Made by a program: the position numbers and the translations under genes. 64,000 bases of DNA, taken from assembly GCF_001049735.1 (NCBI RefSeq), contig NZ_CVPC01000003.1, positions 124,001-188,000 on the forward strand. The letters run 5' to 3'. Position 1 is the stretch's first letter. Each line of letters starts with the position of its first letter. Source of the stretch: Nereida ignava. GTDB taxonomy: Bacteria; Pseudomonadota; Alphaproteobacteria; Rhodobacterales; Rhodobacteraceae. Of this stretch, positions 48,041 through 59,065 are shown piece by piece. Below the pieces are notes generated by a model. The model was not told the origin of the DNA. It searched no databases and was given only the letters and a program-made list of their open reading frames with translations.

Positions 48041-50200
48041 ATGACCGACACAAACCAAAACCGCGTGCAACGTGCAGGGCTGGATGTTGACGAAACACTG
48101 GCCACATTTCTTGAAACATCTGCTCTTCCGGGTACTGGCGTTGATTCCGATACATTCTGGGACGGTCTCGCAGGCCTGATCGCCGATATGGGCCCAAAGA
48201 ACACTGCGTTTCTGGCCAAGCGCGCAGACATCCAAGCGAAGCTGGACGCCTACCATATTGAGCGCCGCGGCACCGATCATGATGCGCAAGCCTATCAGGA
48301 CTTTTTGACAGAGATTGGCTATCTTGTCCCCGAGGGGGATGATTTTGCGATTGAAACTGCGAATGTGGACCCTGAAATTGCAAGCATCGCAGGGCCCCAA
48401 TTAGTTGTGCCGATCAACAACGCACGCTTTGCGTTAAATGCTGCAAACGCGCGGTGGGGCAGTTTGTATGATGCGTTCTATGGCACGGATGCCTTGGGCG
48501 ATCTGCCTGCAGCGGGCGGCTATGATGAGGCGCGCGGATTGCGCGTTGTGGCAAAAGCCAAGGCACATCTTGATGCTGCAGTGCCTCTTGCTACGGGCTC
48601 ATGGGCCGATGTGACTGGCTTGACTGTTGAGGGTGGCGCGTTGAGCTGTGCGACCGCAGGTGGCACAGTGGCCCTTGCAGACCCCGCGCAATTTGTCGGC
48701 CATAAGGACGGCTCACGCTCTGAAATTCTGCTTGTGAAGAACGGCATGCATATTCGCATCGTGGTCGATGCGGAGCATCAGATCGGCAAGACGGATCCTG
48801 CAAACATTGCCGATGTCATTTTGGAATCTGCACTGTCGACCATCATGGATTGTGAAGATTCCGTGGCGGCCGTGGACGGTGTGGACAAGGCGCTGGTTTA
48901 CAAAAACTGGCTCGGCTTGATGAAGGGCGATCTGCGCGAAACTGTTAGCAAGGGTGGTAAATCTTTCGACCGCGTATTGGCCGATGATCTGGAGTTCACA
49001 GCAAAAGACGGCACTGCGCTTACCCTGAAGGGGCGTGCATTGATGTTGGTGCGCAACGTTGGCCACTTGATGACCACGCCCGCGGTACGGGATGCGAACG
49101 GCAATGAGATTGGCGAAGGTTTGCTTGATGCGATGTGCACCACGTTGATCGCGATGCATGATCTAAAGCGTGACGGCGGTAACTCGCTGCACGGGTCGGT
49201 TTATGTTGTGAAACCCAAAATGCACGGACCAGACGAAGTTGCTTTTGCAGACGAAATTTTCACCCGGGTTGAAAGCATCTTGGGGCTGCCGCAGAATACG
49301 GTGAAGCTTGGCATCATGGATGAAGAGCGCCGCACGTCTGTGAACCTTAAAGAATGTATCCGTGCCGCAAAATCACGGGTGGCGTTTATCAACACAGGCT
49401 TCTTGGACCGTACGGGTGATGAAATTCATACCTCAATGGAAGCAGGCCCGTTCATGATGAAGGGCGATATGAAAGCTACCCCGTGGATCGCGTCTTATGA
49501 AGATCGCAACGTGGATATCGGTTTGGCCTGTGGCCTGCAGGGCAAAGCGCAGATCGGCAAAGGTATGTGGGCGATGCCCGATCGCATGGCAGACATGATG
49601 GACGCCAAGATCGGTCACCCGAAATCCGGTGCAAACTGTGCATGGGTTCCATCCCCAACGGCTGCAACGTTGCACGCGACGCACTACCACCACGTGGATG
49701 TTTTTGCGGTCCAAGATGATCTGAAAGCTGGCGGTGCACGCGGGACACTGGCTGACCTGCTGACCATTCCAGTGGCTGATAGTACCCAGTGGAGCGCAGA
49801 GCAAATCCAGCAGGAGATTGAAAACAACGCTCAAGGTATCTTGGGATATGTTGTGCGGTGGGTCGATCAAGGCGTTGGGTGTTCAAAAGTGCCAGACATC
49901 AATGATGTGGGTCTGATGGAAGACCGTGCAACATGCCGTATTTCCAGCCAAGCTCTTGCAAACTGGTTGCATCACGGTGTGGTAAGCCGTGACCGCGTCA
50001 TGGATGCGCTGCGCAAAATGGCGGCTGTGGTTGACGGACAAAACGCAAACGATGCGTCCTATATCCCGATGGCTCCCGATTTTGATGGTGTTGCTTTCAA
50101 CGCAGCATGCGAGCTGGTATTTGAAGGAACGAAACAGCCATCCGGCTACACAGAGCCGGTTCTTCACGCGCGCCGTCTCGACCTTAAAGCAACTCAATAA
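48041..50200 (+). CDS. glcB: Malate synthase G
   Basis: 719 residues from the ATG at 48041 with GGGAGGG upstream. It is the large monomeric form. Marks are the N-terminal [39 protein letters not shown], and the TIM-barrel core ([60 protein letters not shown]) with the catalytic acid segment. It condenses glyoxylate with acetyl-CoA to malate. glcG follows after 18 nt, making a glycolate or glyoxylate use pair. No glcDEF is in the window. Confidence 0.97.
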   Translation: MTDTNQNRVQRAGLDVDETLATFLETSALPGTGVDSDTFWDGLAGLIADMGPKNTAFLAKRADIQAKLDAYHIERRGTDHDAQAYQDFLTEIGYLVPEGDDFAIETANVDPEIASIAGPQLVVPINNARFALNAANARWGSLYDAFYGTDALGDLPAAGGYDEARGLRVVAKAKAHLDAAVPLATGSWADVTGLTVEGGALSCATAGGTVALADPAQFVGHKDGSRSEILLVKNGMHIRIVVDAEHQIGKTDPANIADVILESALSTIMDCEDSVAAVDGVDKALVYKNWLGLMKGDLRETVSKGGKSFDRVLADDLEFTAKDGTALTLKGRALMLVRNVGHLMTTPAVRDANGNEIGEGLLDAMCTTLIAMHDLKRDGGNSLHGSVYVVKPKMHGPDEVAFADEIFTRVESILGLPQNTVKLGIMDEERRTSVNLKECIRAAKSRVAFINTGFLDRTGDEIHTSMEAGPFMMKGDMKATPWIASYEDRNVDIGLACGLQGKAQIGKGMWAMPDRMADMMDAKIGHPKSGANCAWVPSPTAATLHATHYHHVDVFAVQDDLKAGGARGTLADLLTIPVADSTQWSAEQIQQEIENNAQGILGYVVRWVDQGVGCSKVPDINDVGLMEDRATCRISSQALANWLHHGVVSRDRVMDALRKMAAVVDGQNANDASYIPMAPDFDGVAFNAACELVFEGTKQPSGYTEPVLHARRLDLKATQ

Positions 50201-50218
50201 AGAATAGGAGCCTGACAA

Positions 50219-50647
50219 ATGGCTGAGATTTCAATTCGCAAAGCACGTCAAATCATCAAAGGCACTTTTGCCAAGGGCCGCGAGATGGAGCTGAAGCCGC
50301 TTTCTGTCATCGTTCTGGATGCTGGCGGTCACGTCAAAGCATTCGAGCGTGAAGATGGTGCGGCACCAGGTCGTTTTGCCATCGCGCAGGGCAAAGCCTA
50401 CGGCGCCGTCATGCTTGGCATGGCAGGCACAGCACAGATGGCGCGTGCAGAGCAGCAGGCGTATTTCATGGCTGCGGTTAACGGTGTTTATGGAGGTCAG
50501 GTTGTTCCTGTTCCCGGTGGCGTTTTGGTGCGCGACAAAAAAGGCGCAGTTATTGGTGCTGTTGGTGTCACAGGCGACACATCTGACAATGATGCAGAGG
50601 CCGCATTGGCGGGCCTCGCGCTGGCGCAGCTTGAAGGCGAAATCTAA
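50219..50647 (+). CDS. glcG: GlcG/HbpS-type protein
   Basis: 142 residues of the GlcG/HbpS fold (PF03928): KPLSVIVLDAGGHVKAFEREDGA, RFAIAQGKAYGAVMLGM, PVPGGVLVRDKKGAVIGAVGVTGDTSDNDAEAA. Members can bind heme or small organic ligands; the E. coli glcG gene sits in the glycolate operon without a clear role. The gene follows glcB by 18 nt, so they are likely co-transcribed. No signal peptide is visible, so it is presumably cytoplasmic. Confidence 0.9.
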   Translation: MAEISIRKARQIIKGTFAKGREMELKPLSVIVLDAGGHVKAFEREDGAAPGRFAIAQGKAYGAVMLGMAGTAQMARAEQQAYFMAAVNGVYGGQVVPVPGGVLVRDKKGAVIGAVGVTGDTSDNDAEAALAGLALAQLEGEI

Positions 50648-50784
50648 GGCACATCTTAGGGGCCAAGCCCCCAGATGATCTAAAAATGAAATGAGCGTGC
50701 AGGCAGAGGTGCTTGTGCGCTCATTCTCTTTCGCTTTGCGGTTTTGTCTCTAAAGTAAACGCACGCATCAACGAGAGGGATTCT

Positions 50785-51534
50785 ATGCAACGTCCAGTGA
50801 TTGGGGTTATCGGTAACTCTTATCTGATCAATGATCAGTATCCTGCCCATGCGGCGGGCACGATGAATTGCGAAGCTGTTGCTCGTGTATCCGGTGGCTT
50901 GCCCTTGATTGTCCCATCTGATCCGGATCACGTCACTGTCGATGACCTGATGGCGACCTGTGACGGCTTTGTGTTCACCGGTGGGCGGCCCAATGTGCAC
51001 CCCGAAGAATACGGCGAGGCGGAAACACCTGCCCATGGCACTTTTGATAGATGTCGTGACCGGATTGCCCTGCCGCTTATTCGGGCCTGTGTTGACGCGG
51101 GCCTGCCGATCTTGGGGATTTGTCGTGGGTTTCAGGAAGTAAACGTCGCTATGGGCGGCACGCTTCATCCTGAGATCCGCGATCTGGAGGGGCGCGATAA
51201 CCACCGAATGCCTGACGGTTCTCTTGAAGAGAAATTTGCGATGCGCCACGAAGTGACGTTCACGGAAGGTGGTCCGTTTGCAAAGCTGATGGGTCGGGCC
51301 AAGGTTATGACTAATTCGTTGCACGGGCAGGGGATCAAAACCGCGGGTGACAGGATTGTCGTTGATGGTTGGGCGCCTGATGGAACGCCAGAGGCCACTT
51401 ATATCAAAGATGCCAAGGGCTTTACGTTGTCAGTGCAGTGGCATCCGGAATATCAGGCGGACAAAGACGCAGTTTCGCGGCCTTTGTTTGCAGCGTTTGG
51501 GGATGCGGCACGCGCATACCGCGCAGAGCGTTAG
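50785..51534 (+). CDS. Class I glutamine amidotransferase-like hydrolase (peptidase C26)
   Basis: 249 residues from the ATG at 50785 with GAGAGGGA upstream. The catalytic cysteine is in LGICRGFQEVNVAMGGTL and the histidine/glutamate pair in VQWHPEYQ, the PuuD-type gamma-glutamyl-gamma-aminobutyrate hydrolase arrangement. It may cleave gamma-glutamyl intermediates in putrescine use, but no puu or glutamine synthetase-like genes are close, so the substrate is open. It follows glcG by 137 bp and converges with the GNAT gene. Confidence 0.9.
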   Translation: MQRPVIGVIGNSYLINDQYPAHAAGTMNCEAVARVSGGLPLIVPSDPDHVTVDDLMATCDGFVFTGGRPNVHPEEYGEAETPAHGTFDRCRDRIALPLIRACVDAGLPILGICRGFQEVNVAMGGTLHPEIRDLEGRDNHRMPDGSLEEKFAMRHEVTFTEGGPFAKLMGRAKVMTNSLHGQGIKTAGDRIVVDGWAPDGTPEATYIKDAKGFTLSVQWHPEYQADKDAVSRPLFAAFGDAARAYRAER

Positions 51535-51537
51535 GAA

Positions 51538-51987
51538 TTAACGGCTTAACTCCATCACAAAATTGGTCATCCACACCCCACGCTTTTCGAGCCGTTGCGG
51601 GGTAATTTCGCGCCAGCCGTGGTGTAAAAAGAATGGCCGAGATAGGTGGCTGGCCTCTGTATAAAGGGGGCCTTTTGTTTGCAGTAAGGCGCTTTGGTAA
51701 AGCGCTGTGGCCACACCTTGGCGGTGATGGTCGGGCGCTACAAAGAGCAAATCCAGATAGCCGTCCTGTAATACCGTGATGAAACCAACGATCTGGTCCG
51801 TGATTGCCATTAGTGCGCACGGGGCTTGAAGGGCGTTTGCGAACCCCACAGGCATTTCTTTGAAGGGCGCCCAAGCGTGTCGTTGAGGCGCAGAATAAGC
51901 AGGCCGCGCGCCTTCGTGAATGGCGCGGTAAAACACGTCGTAACACCCTGTGGCGTCCGCATCTTCGATATTTTTGATCTTAATCAC
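51538..51987 (-). CDS. GNAT-family N-acetyltransferase
   Basis: 149 residues from a GTG start at 51987. The acetyl-CoA motif is visible in YLDLLFVAPDHHRQGVATALYQSAL, and the fold continues with FFLHHGWREI. It transfers an acetyl group to an amine; the substrate is unknown. It is a single gene between the amidotransferase and the pntA promoter region. Confidence 0.9.
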   Translation of the reverse strand: MIKIKNIEDADATGCYDVFYRAIHEGARPAYSAPQRHAWAPFKEMPVGFANALQAPCALMAITDQIVGFITVLQDGYLDLLFVAPDHHRQGVATALYQSALLQTKGPLYTEASHLSRPFFLHHGWREITPQRLEKRGVWMTNFVMELSR

Positions 51988-52070
51988 GGTGTCTTTCAGA
52001 AAGATTTTAGTAGGCTAAATCGTACGGACATGGGTTCTTAGAGGTATAACAAATAGGCGCTAGTGCACTA

Positions 52071-52141
52071 ATTTGGCACACCGCAGCACTGTTAGCGCGC
52101 ACATCTCTTGCGCAATATTATTTCAATGGGTAGTGCCAAAT
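52071..52141. promoter_or_regulatory. Inverted repeats upstream of pntA
   Basis: ATTTGGCAC (52071-52079) and GTGCCAAAT (52133-52141) form a perfect 9-bp inverted repeat 53 bp apart, and TAGTGCACTA (52061-52070) is a perfect 10-bp palindrome just before it. All lie 55-135 bp before the pntA start and would suit a regulator binding one or both sites. Confidence 0.4.
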
Positions 52142-52195
52142 GGACCCAGCGTATTAGGTTAGGGTCATAAATCTTACTGAAGGGAAACGCACCAG

Positions 52196-53770
52196 ATGAT
52201 AATTGGCGCACCAAAAGAAACTTTTGAGGGCGAAGCCCGGGTCGCAATGACGCCCGATAGCGCGCTCCAGTTGCAGAAACTTGGGCATTCGTGCGTGATC
52301 GAAACGGGGGCCGGCGCAGCTGCGGGGTTCTCTGACGACGCGTATGCGACGGCAGGTGTCGAGGTGGTGAAAACCGCAGCGGCGCTGTGGAAAGCTGCCG
52401 ACGTGATCGTCAAGGTACGACCGCCCTCGGATACAGAAGCCAAACGATTGAGCGCGGACAAAACGCTGATCTCGTTCTTCTATCCGGCAGCAAACGAAAA
52501 GCTGATGAAAAGCCTGGCCAAGAAAGGCTCAAGCGTCATCGCCATGGATATGGTGCCCCGCATCAGCCGTGCGCAGAAAATGGACGCGCTCAGCTCAATG
52601 GCCAACATCGCAGGCTACCGCGCGGTTATTGAAGCGGGTAATAACTTTGGCCGCTTTTTCACAGGTCAGGTCACGGCTGCCGGTAAAGTGCCGCCCGCAA
52701 AAGTCTTGGTTGTGGGCGCAGGTGTTGCAGGTTTGGCTGCAATCGGGACGTCCACATCGCTTGGCGCGATCACTTACGCGTTTGACGTACGCCCCGAAGT
52801 GGCAGAGCAGATCGAGAGCATGGGCGCCGAGTTTGTCTTCCTTGAGTTCGACGACAGCGAATTGCCCGATGGTGCAGAAACAGGTGGCTACGCGCCGCCC
52901 TCATCGCCCGAGTTCCAAGCAAAGCAGCTTGAAAAATTCCGCGAGATCGCTCCTGATATCGATATCGTTATTACGACTGCTTTGATCCCCAACCGTGCGG
53001 CGCCACTTTTGTGGACCAAAGACATGGTTGAGATGATGAAGCCCGGGTCTGTCATTATTGACTTGGCGGCAGAGAAGGGCGGCAACTGTGAGTTGACCGT
53101 CATGGACGAGAAGATCGTCTCGGATAACGGCGTAACCATCATTGGCTATACGGATTTCCCAAGTCAAATGGCTGCTCAATCTTCCACGCTTTATTCAACG
53201 AACATCCGTCACATGCTGGCTGATCTCACCCCTGAAAAAGACGGTGTGATTGTTCACGATATGGACGACGATGTGATCCGCGGCGCAACTGTTGCTCACG
53301 CAAGTGAGGTCACGTTCCCGCCGCCCCCACCAAAAGTGGCCGCGATTGCGGTTCAAAAGAAGGAGCCGATCAAAGAGCTGACTGCGGACGAAAAACGTGC
53401 GCTTGAGACCGCAGCGTTCAAAAAGCAAACCAAAACCCAAGTCGGTCTTTTGGCTGCCGGTGGTGCTTTGTTGTTGGCGATTGGTCTTGTCGCACCAGCC
53501 AGCTTTATGCAGCACTTCATTGTGTTTGTGCTTTCGGTCTTTGTTGGTTTCCAAGTGATTTGGAATGTATCGCATTCGCTTCACACGCCGCTAATGGCGG
53601 TGACCAATGCGATTTCGTCCATCATCATCTTGGGCGCTTTGACGCAAATCGGATCGACGTCTGGCATCGTTGTGGTGCTTGGTGCGCTGGCGGTCTTTAT
53701 GACTGGCATTAATATCTTTGGCGGGTTCCTCGTCACACGGCGCATGCTTGCCATGTTCCAGAAATCTTAA
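52196..53770 (+). CDS. pntA: Proton-translocating NAD(P) transhydrogenase, alpha subunit
   Basis: 524 residues. The NAD(H)-binding domain I (about 1-400) has [54 protein letters not shown] and [20 protein letters not shown]. The four-helix membrane part follows at about 415-515 ([17 protein letters not shown]). It has the fused alpha subunit arrangement of E. coli rather than the split type. With PntB it couples hydride transfer from NADH to NADP with proton inflow, giving NADPH. An ATG at 52196 follows GAAGGG. PntB starts 13 nt later. Confidence 0.97.
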   Translation: MIIGAPKETFEGEARVAMTPDSALQLQKLGHSCVIETGAGAAAGFSDDAYATAGVEVVKTAAALWKAADVIVKVRPPSDTEAKRLSADKTLISFFYPAANEKLMKSLAKKGSSVIAMDMVPRISRAQKMDALSSMANIAGYRAVIEAGNNFGRFFTGQVTAAGKVPPAKVLVVGAGVAGLAAIGTSTSLGAITYAFDVRPEVAEQIESMGAEFVFLEFDDSELPDGAETGGYAPPSSPEFQAKQLEKFREIAPDIDIVITTALIPNRAAPLLWTKDMVEMMKPGSVIIDLAAEKGGNCELTVMDEKIVSDNGVTIIGYTDFPSQMAAQSSTLYSTNIRHMLADLTPEKDGVIVHDMDDDVIRGATVAHASEVTFPPPPPKVAAIAVQKKEPIKELTADEKRALETAAFKKQTKTQVGLLAAGGALLLAIGLVAPASFMQHFIVFVLSVFVGFQVIWNVSHSLHTPLMAVTNAISSIIILGALTQIGSTSGIVVVLGALAVFMTGINIFGGFLVTRRMLAMFQKS

Positions 53771-53783
53771 GAGGGTTAGAGAC

Positions 53784-55217
53784 ATGGAATATGGTTTCAC
53801 AACAGCGGCATACGTCGTCGCGGCCGTTTTGTTCATCCTCAGCCTTGGGGGACTATCGGGTCAAGAAAGCGCCAAGCGCGCGGTATGGTATGGCATTGTC
53901 GGGATGGCGCTTGCGGTCTTTGCAACGCTCATCGGGCCGGGTTCAGGCTACTGGGCGCTGTCGATCATTTTGATCGCAGCAGGTGGCGCGATTGGCTATC
54001 AACTCGCAACCAAAGTGCAAATGACACAGATGCCCGAATTGGTTGCTGCGATGCACAGCCTTGTCGGTCTGGCTGCGGTATTCGTGGGCTTTAACGCCGA
54101 TATTGAGCTGACCCGCGTTTTGGCAATGGATGACACCGCCAAAAAAGGCCTTGAGGGTTTTGCGGCGCTTCTGGCCAAAAAATCATCTGTCGAAGTCTCA
54201 ATCTTACGTGTTGAGTTGGTCTTAGGCATCTTCATTGGTGCAGTGACATTCACAGGCTCGGTCATTGCTTACGGAAAGCTTGCGGGACGGGTGGATACAT
54301 CCGCGACCAAATTGCCCGGTGGTCACATGCTGAATGCGGGTGCTGCGGCGCTGTCTGTACTTTTCGCGATCATGTATTTCAACGGTGGCGGCATGTTCAT
54401 GTTGGTGCTGGTGACGTTGCTGGCGCTCTTCATCGGCTATCACCTGATCATGGGCATTGGCGGCGCTGACATGCCGGTCGTTGTTTCAATGCTCAACTCC
54501 TATTCAGGTTGGGCAGCTGCGGCGATTGGTTTCTCACTTGGCAATGACCTTCTGATTGTTGTGGGTGCGCTTGTTGGCTCGTCCGGTGCGATCTTGTCCT
54601 ACATCATGTGCAAAGCGATGAACCGTAGCTTTATCTCGGTCATCTTGGGCGGCTTTGGTGGCCCAGCAGGTGAGCAGATGGCAGTCGAAGGTGAGCAAAT
54701 TGCCATTGAGGCCGACGGTGTAGCGGCTGCGTTGAACGACGCAGACAGCATTGTGATCATCCCTGGCTACGGTATGGCGGTTGCGCAGGCCCAACAAACG
54801 GTCAGCGAGTTGGTGCGTAAGTTGCGCGCCAAAGGCAAAAACGTTCGCTTTGCGATCCACCCTGTGGCGGGCCGTTTGCCGGGTCACATGAATGTGCTCT
54901 TGGCTGAAGCCAAAGTGCCTTACGACATCGTTTTGGAAATGGATGAAATCAATGATGATTTCCCCGAAACAGATGTTGCGATCGTGATCGGCTCAAACGA
55001 TATCGTCAATCCGGCGGCGCAAGATGACCCCAACAGCCCAATCGCTGGCATGCCAGTGCTGGAATGTTGGAAAGCCAAACAAGTGTTTGTCAGCAAGCGC
55101 GGGCAGGGCACTGGTTACTCGGGTATCGAAAATCCGCTCTTCTTCAAAGAAAATACACGGATGTTCTACGGTGACGCCAAGCAATCCTTGGATAAACTGT
55201 TGCCGATGATCGACTGA
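53784..55217 (+). CDS. pntB: Proton-translocating NAD(P) transhydrogenase, beta subunit
   Basis: 477 residues from the ATG at 53784, preceded by GAGGG. About nine transmembrane helices occupy residues 1-260. Domain III binds NADP(H): [62 protein letters not shown]. It completes the transhydrogenase with PntA. A strong terminator follows at 55241. Confidence 0.98.
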   Translation: MEYGFTTAAYVVAAVLFILSLGGLSGQESAKRAVWYGIVGMALAVFATLIGPGSGYWALSIILIAAGGAIGYQLATKVQMTQMPELVAAMHSLVGLAAVFVGFNADIELTRVLAMDDTAKKGLEGFAALLAKKSSVEVSILRVELVLGIFIGAVTFTGSVIAYGKLAGRVDTSATKLPGGHMLNAGAAALSVLFAIMYFNGGGMFMLVLVTLLALFIGYHLIMGIGGADMPVVVSMLNSYSGWAAAAIGFSLGNDLLIVVGALVGSSGAILSYIMCKAMNRSFISVILGGFGGPAGEQMAVEGEQIAIEADGVAAALNDADSIVIIPGYGMAVAQAQQTVSELVRKLRAKGKNVRFAIHPVAGRLPGHMNVLLAEAKVPYDIVLEMDEINDDFPETDVAIVIGSNDIVNPAAQDDPNSPIAGMPVLECWKAKQVFVSKRGQGTGYSGIENPLFFKENTRMFYGDAKQSLDKLLPMID

Positions 55218-55240
55218 TCTTTGAATGATTTGAAATGACA

Positions 55241-55276
55241 AAAGCCGCGTTCCGCCATTCGGAGCGCGGCTTTTTC
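55241..55276 (+). terminator. Rho-independent terminator of pntAB
   Basis: AAAGCCGCGTTCCG pairs with CGGAGCGCGGCTTT (one mismatch) around a short CCATT loop and is followed by TTTTT. It lies 24 nt after the pntB stop. Confidence 0.93.
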
Positions 55277-55421
55277 TTTGCCCACGAGAGGCCGCAAAAC
55301 TTTCCGATAGGCCAAAGTGCATACATTCGTAGACTGATTTTGTTGAAAATAAAGGGGTTTTTCTGTTTGCGAACCGGCGCAACCCTCCTACGTTGAACGT
55401 CAACTAATTAGGACATACCCA

Positions 55422-56702
55422 ATGGCCCCAATCACCGACCACCAATTGCGCTATGATTTGGCCAATGAACTTCACGCGCGCCCTTTTCCATCGCTTGATG
55501 CGCCGTGCACGGCTGTGTTTCTGGCGATCAAGCAGCCAGCCAATGCTGTTGCGCGGGACCGAAGTGCCGACAGGGCCCATCTTGTGGACTTGCTTGATCG
55601 GTTCGGTGCAGCACACCCTCCCCCCGATGCGACGCATTTTTACGGCCAGATTGGTCGCTTCACGCTAAAGTGGGAACAGCATACGGAATTTGTGACTTAC
55701 ACGGTTTTTGAGGAAAGTGACCGCGGCAATGCGTTCGATCCTGTTGCGTTTGATGTGTTTCCTAATGATTGGCTGGATGCCGCCCCCGGTGTGCGGCTGA
55801 CTTCGGCCCTTTTTCACATAGCACCTCGTCCTGATGATGATGTTGTAGTCAAAAACCTGCAGGATTGGTTTGTTCCCGAAAGCCTTGCGGTTAGCCGCGT
55901 GCTTGATGACGCGGCAATTATTGCGGGTGATTTCCGGATCGATCCTGCGGGACACATGCGGTTCGCGATATTTGCGGATGATGACACAGGCAGCCGTAGG
56001 ATTGGCCGTGTCGTGCAACGCCTGTGCGAGATTGAGATGTATAAGTCGGCTTCCATGCTGGGGTTGGCGCGGGTCAAACAGTTGGGCGCACGTATGGGCG
56101 CTTTGGAGGCGGACCTGTCTTCGATGGTGGGTGCGATGACCGATGCGAATGTGGACGCGGACACCACATTGCAGCAGCTTTTGACGATTTCAGCAGAGCT
56201 GGAAAACATGATCGCTAAGTCAACATTTCGTTTCGGTGCAACCGGCGCTTACGAGGCAATCGTAAACCAACGCATCGATGTTCTACGTGAAGAACGTTTT
56301 AGCGGCCGCCAAACATTTGCGGAGTTTATGATGCGCCGCTTTGACCCTGCGATGCGCACGGTCAAATCCACCGAGGCGCGTCTACAAGCCATGGCGGGCC
56401 GTGCGGTGCGCGCAGCTGAATTGTTGCGCACACGGGTTGACGTGGAACGCAGCGCGCAGAACCAGACGCTTTTGGCCAGCATGGACAAGCGTGCCGACTT
56501 GCAGCTGCGTCTACAAAAAACCGTTGAAGGCCTATCTGTGGTGGCCATTAGCTACTACGCGGTCAACCTTGCACTCTATGTGTTGGGACCTGCGGGAAAA
56601 TCGTTGGACCTGTCAAAAGTCACACTGGCTGCGGTAACAACGCCAGTCGTTATCTTGTTGGTGTGGTGGCTTGTCCGCCGTATCCGCCAATCGATGGACT
56701 GA
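55422..56702 (+). CDS. DUF3422 membrane-anchored protein
   Basis: 426 residues. The N-terminal soluble part begins HQLRYDLANELHARPFPS, with FTLKWEQHTEFVTYTVFE, and a coiled-coil-rich middle (about 190-340). Two hydrophobic segments near the C-terminus (VVAISYYAVNLALYVLG and LAAVTTPVVILLVWWLV) anchor it by a tail hairpin. DUF3422 is widespread in alphaproteobacteria, and no function is known. Alone after the pntAB terminator, it should have its own promoter in 55277-55421. Confidence 0.9.
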   Translation: MAPITDHQLRYDLANELHARPFPSLDAPCTAVFLAIKQPANAVARDRSADRAHLVDLLDRFGAAHPPPDATHFYGQIGRFTLKWEQHTEFVTYTVFEESDRGNAFDPVAFDVFPNDWLDAAPGVRLTSALFHIAPRPDDDVVVKNLQDWFVPESLAVSRVLDDAAIIAGDFRIDPAGHMRFAIFADDDTGSRRIGRVVQRLCEIEMYKSASMLGLARVKQLGARMGALEADLSSMVGAMTDANVDADTTLQQLLTISAELENMIAKSTFRFGATGAYEAIVNQRIDVLREERFSGRQTFAEFMMRRFDPAMRTVKSTEARLQAMAGRAVRAAELLRTRVDVERSAQNQTLLASMDKRADLQLRLQKTVEGLSVVAISYYAVNLALYVLGPAGKSLDLSKVTLAAVTTPVVILLVWWLVRRIRQSMD

Positions 56703-56788
56703 ACTGGCAGGTGCCACCATCTGGACTATCTGACGTGCGCCTGATTATGTTTCAGTGCGCACTTTCATTATTGATCGAGATTTAGCCG

Positions 56789-57952
56789 ATGCCCATCAAA
56801 AACCGTTTTGCCGAAATGCTGCCCGAGATCACTGAGTGGCGCCATGATTTTCATGCCCACCCCGAGTTGTTGTTCGACACCCATCGAACAAGCGGCATTG
56901 TGGCCGAGAAACTACGTGCGTTTGGCTGTGATGAAGTTGTCGAAGGTTTGGGTCGTACCGGTGTTGTTGGTGTGATCAAGGGTAAGATTGATACAGATGG
57001 TCGTGTTGTGGGCCTGCGCGCAGATATGGACGCGCTTCCGATTTTTGAGGCGACTGGCCTTGCGTATGCCAGCAAAGCCGAGGGCAAGATGCACGCTTGT
57101 GGTCACGATGGCCATACGTCGATGCTGCTTGGTGCGGCGAAATATCTGACTGAAACACGGGCCTTCAATGGCACTGTGGTTGTGATCTTTCAGCCAGCCG
57201 AAGAAGGTGGCGGTGGCGGCCGTGAAATGGTGAATGACGGCTTGATGGAACGCTTTGGCATTCAAGAGGTCTACGGAATGCACAATTGGCCCGGTGTGCC
57301 CGTTGGTACATTTGCAATCCGTTCTGGGCCGTTTTTTGCAGCTGCGGATAATTGGACGATCACCGTCAAGGGACATGGTGGGCACGCGGCCAAACCTCAT
57401 GAAACGGTCGATCCCACAGTGACGGCCAGCCATATGGTGATAGCGCTTCAAAGCATAGCCAGCCGAAATGTCGATCCGACCAAACAAGTAGTGGTATCGG
57501 TGACCAGCTTTGAAACCGAAAGCAAAGCCCATAACGTCATTCCGTCAACAGTGACCTTAAAAGGGACTGTCCGTACGCTTGATGAGGACGTCCGAGATTT
57601 AGCTGAGCGCCGTTTGAGTGAGATTGCCAATGGTACCGCCGAGATGATGGGCGCCACGGCCGAGGTCGACTACCTGCGTAATTATCCAGTGATGGTAAAC
57701 GCTGATGCTGAAACAGAATATGCCGCTGCTGCTGCGCGCGCCGTAAGCGGTGCGTGTGATGAAGCGCCGCTTATTATGGGGGGCGAGGATTTTGCGTTTT
57801 TGTCCAATGCCCGCCCCGGTGCGTATATTTTGGTTGGCAACGGTGACACCGCGCCTGTGCACCACCCGGAATACAACTTTACTGATGACGCTATCCCTGC
57901 GGGCTGTTCATGGTGGGTAGAAATGGCCCAAAGCCGCATGCCACTTGGCTAG
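56789..57952 (+). CDS. M20-family amidohydrolase (hippurate/N-acyl amino acid hydrolase type)
   Basis: 387 residues. The metal-site motifs are HAHPELLFDTHRTS, GLRADMDALPI, KMHACGHDGHTSMLLGAAKYL (Cys-Gly-His), FQPAEEGGGGGREMV, and the C-terminal GGEDFAFL. The lid domain has DNWTITVKGHGGHAAKPHETVDP. The family hydrolyses N-acylated amino acids (acetyl, benzoyl) to acid and amino acid; the substrate here is unknown. It starts 87 bp after the DUF3422 gene and converges with moaA. Confidence 0.94.
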   Translation: MPIKNRFAEMLPEITEWRHDFHAHPELLFDTHRTSGIVAEKLRAFGCDEVVEGLGRTGVVGVIKGKIDTDGRVVGLRADMDALPIFEATGLAYASKAEGKMHACGHDGHTSMLLGAAKYLTETRAFNGTVVVIFQPAEEGGGGGREMVNDGLMERFGIQEVYGMHNWPGVPVGTFAIRSGPFFAAADNWTITVKGHGGHAAKPHETVDPTVTASHMVIALQSIASRNVDPTKQVVVSVTSFETESKAHNVIPSTVTLKGTVRTLDEDVRDLAERRLSEIANGTAEMMGATAEVDYLRNYPVMVNADAETEYAAAAARAVSGACDEAPLIMGGEDFAFLSNARPGAYILVGNGDTAPVHHPEYNFTDDAIPAGCSWWVEMAQSRMPLG

Positions 57953-57955
57953 ACC

Positions 57956-58960
57956 CTAGCCACCGGTATGTGACATGTGCCGCGCCACTTGGCCTTCGAC
58001 GTTCTGTCTTGAGTAATCAAAGTCGTGGCCTTTTGGCTTTAGGCCGATTGCCGCGCGAATGGCGTCATCCAACTGTTCATTGCCTTCACTAGCACGCAGC
58101 GGTGCGCGAAGATCTGATTTTCCGTCTTGGCCCAAGCATGTGTAAATCTCGCCTGTGCATGTGATCCGCACACGGTTGCAGCTTTCACAAAAGTTATGGG
58201 AAAGTGGGGTGATGAGGCCGATTTTTTGACCTGTTTCCTCAACCCGCACATAGCGCGCAGGACCACCTGTTCTGTCGCTGAGGTCCGTTAGGGTGTATTG
58301 GGTTTCAAGCGTTTTGCGCAGCTCTTTTAAGGACCAATATTGTCCGATGCGGTTCTCATTACCGATATCGCCCATTGGCATGACTTCGATCCACGTCAGG
58401 TCCATGTCGCGTTGCGCACAGAACTCAGCCAGCGTGAACAATTCATCCTCGTTGAACCCTTTCAGGGCAACGGCGTTCAGCTTGACCCGCAAGCCTGCTG
58501 CCTGTGCGGCATCCAATCCACGTAAAACTTGGGGTAGCCGGCCCCAGCGGGTTACTTCGGCAAACTTTGCTTCATCAAGCGTGTCGAGGCTTACGTTAAT
58601 GCGACGCACACCTGCGGTGTAAAGCGCACCTGCATATTTCTCTAACTGGCTACCGTTGGTGGTCAGGGTCAGTTCATCCAATGTGCCGTTTTCAAGGTGT
58701 CGGCCCATGGCTTTGAAAAATGTCATGATTTCGCGGCGCACAAGGGGCTCACCACCTGTGATCCTCAGCTTACGAACGCCCATCGCGATGAAGCGGCTGC
58801 ACAAACGATCAAGCTCTTCGAGGGTCAACAGATCACGTTTGGGTAAAAACGTCATGTTTTCAGACATGCAATACACACAGCGGAAATCGCAGCGGTCAGT
58901 AACAGACAGGCGCAAGTAGGTGATCGCGCGCGCAAAAGGGTCAATAAGAGGCATGTTCAT
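57956..58960 (-). CDS. moaA: GTP 3',8-cyclase (molybdenum cofactor synthesis)
   Basis: 334 residues, from either of two in-frame ATGs (58960 or 58954); neither has a strong Shine-Dalgarno site. The radical-SAM cluster is C24-x3-C28-x2-C31 in [11 protein letters not shown] second cluster site sits near the C-terminus in [17 protein letters not shown]. The protein ends in the MoaA-type Gly-Gly (HTGG). It turns GTP into 3',8-cyclo-7,8-dihydro-GTP, the first step of the pathway. No other moa gene is in the window. Confidence 0.97.
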   Translation of the reverse strand: MNMPLIDPFARAITYLRLSVTDRCDFRCVYCMSENMTFLPKRDLLTLEELDRLCSRFIAMGVRKLRITGGEPLVRREIMTFFKAMGRHLENGTLDELTLTTNGSQLEKYAGALYTAGVRRINVSLDTLDEAKFAEVTRWGRLPQVLRGLDAAQAAGLRVKLNAVALKGFNEDELFTLAEFCAQRDMDLTWIEVMPMGDIGNENRIGQYWSLKELRKTLETQYTLTDLSDRTGGPARYVRVEETGQKIGLITPLSHNFCESCNRVRITCTGEIYTCLGQDGKSDLRAPLRASEGNEQLDDAIRAAIGLKPKGHDFDYSRQNVEGQVARHMSHTGG

Positions 58961-59065
58961 GGGGCGAATGTAGGCAGCACGCTGATGCGCCACAAGTTCA
59001 AAACCGGCGTTTTCCAGTCGATAAAACCGGTTGTTCGGTCTTCTGTCACCACCTAAGCTTGGGTC

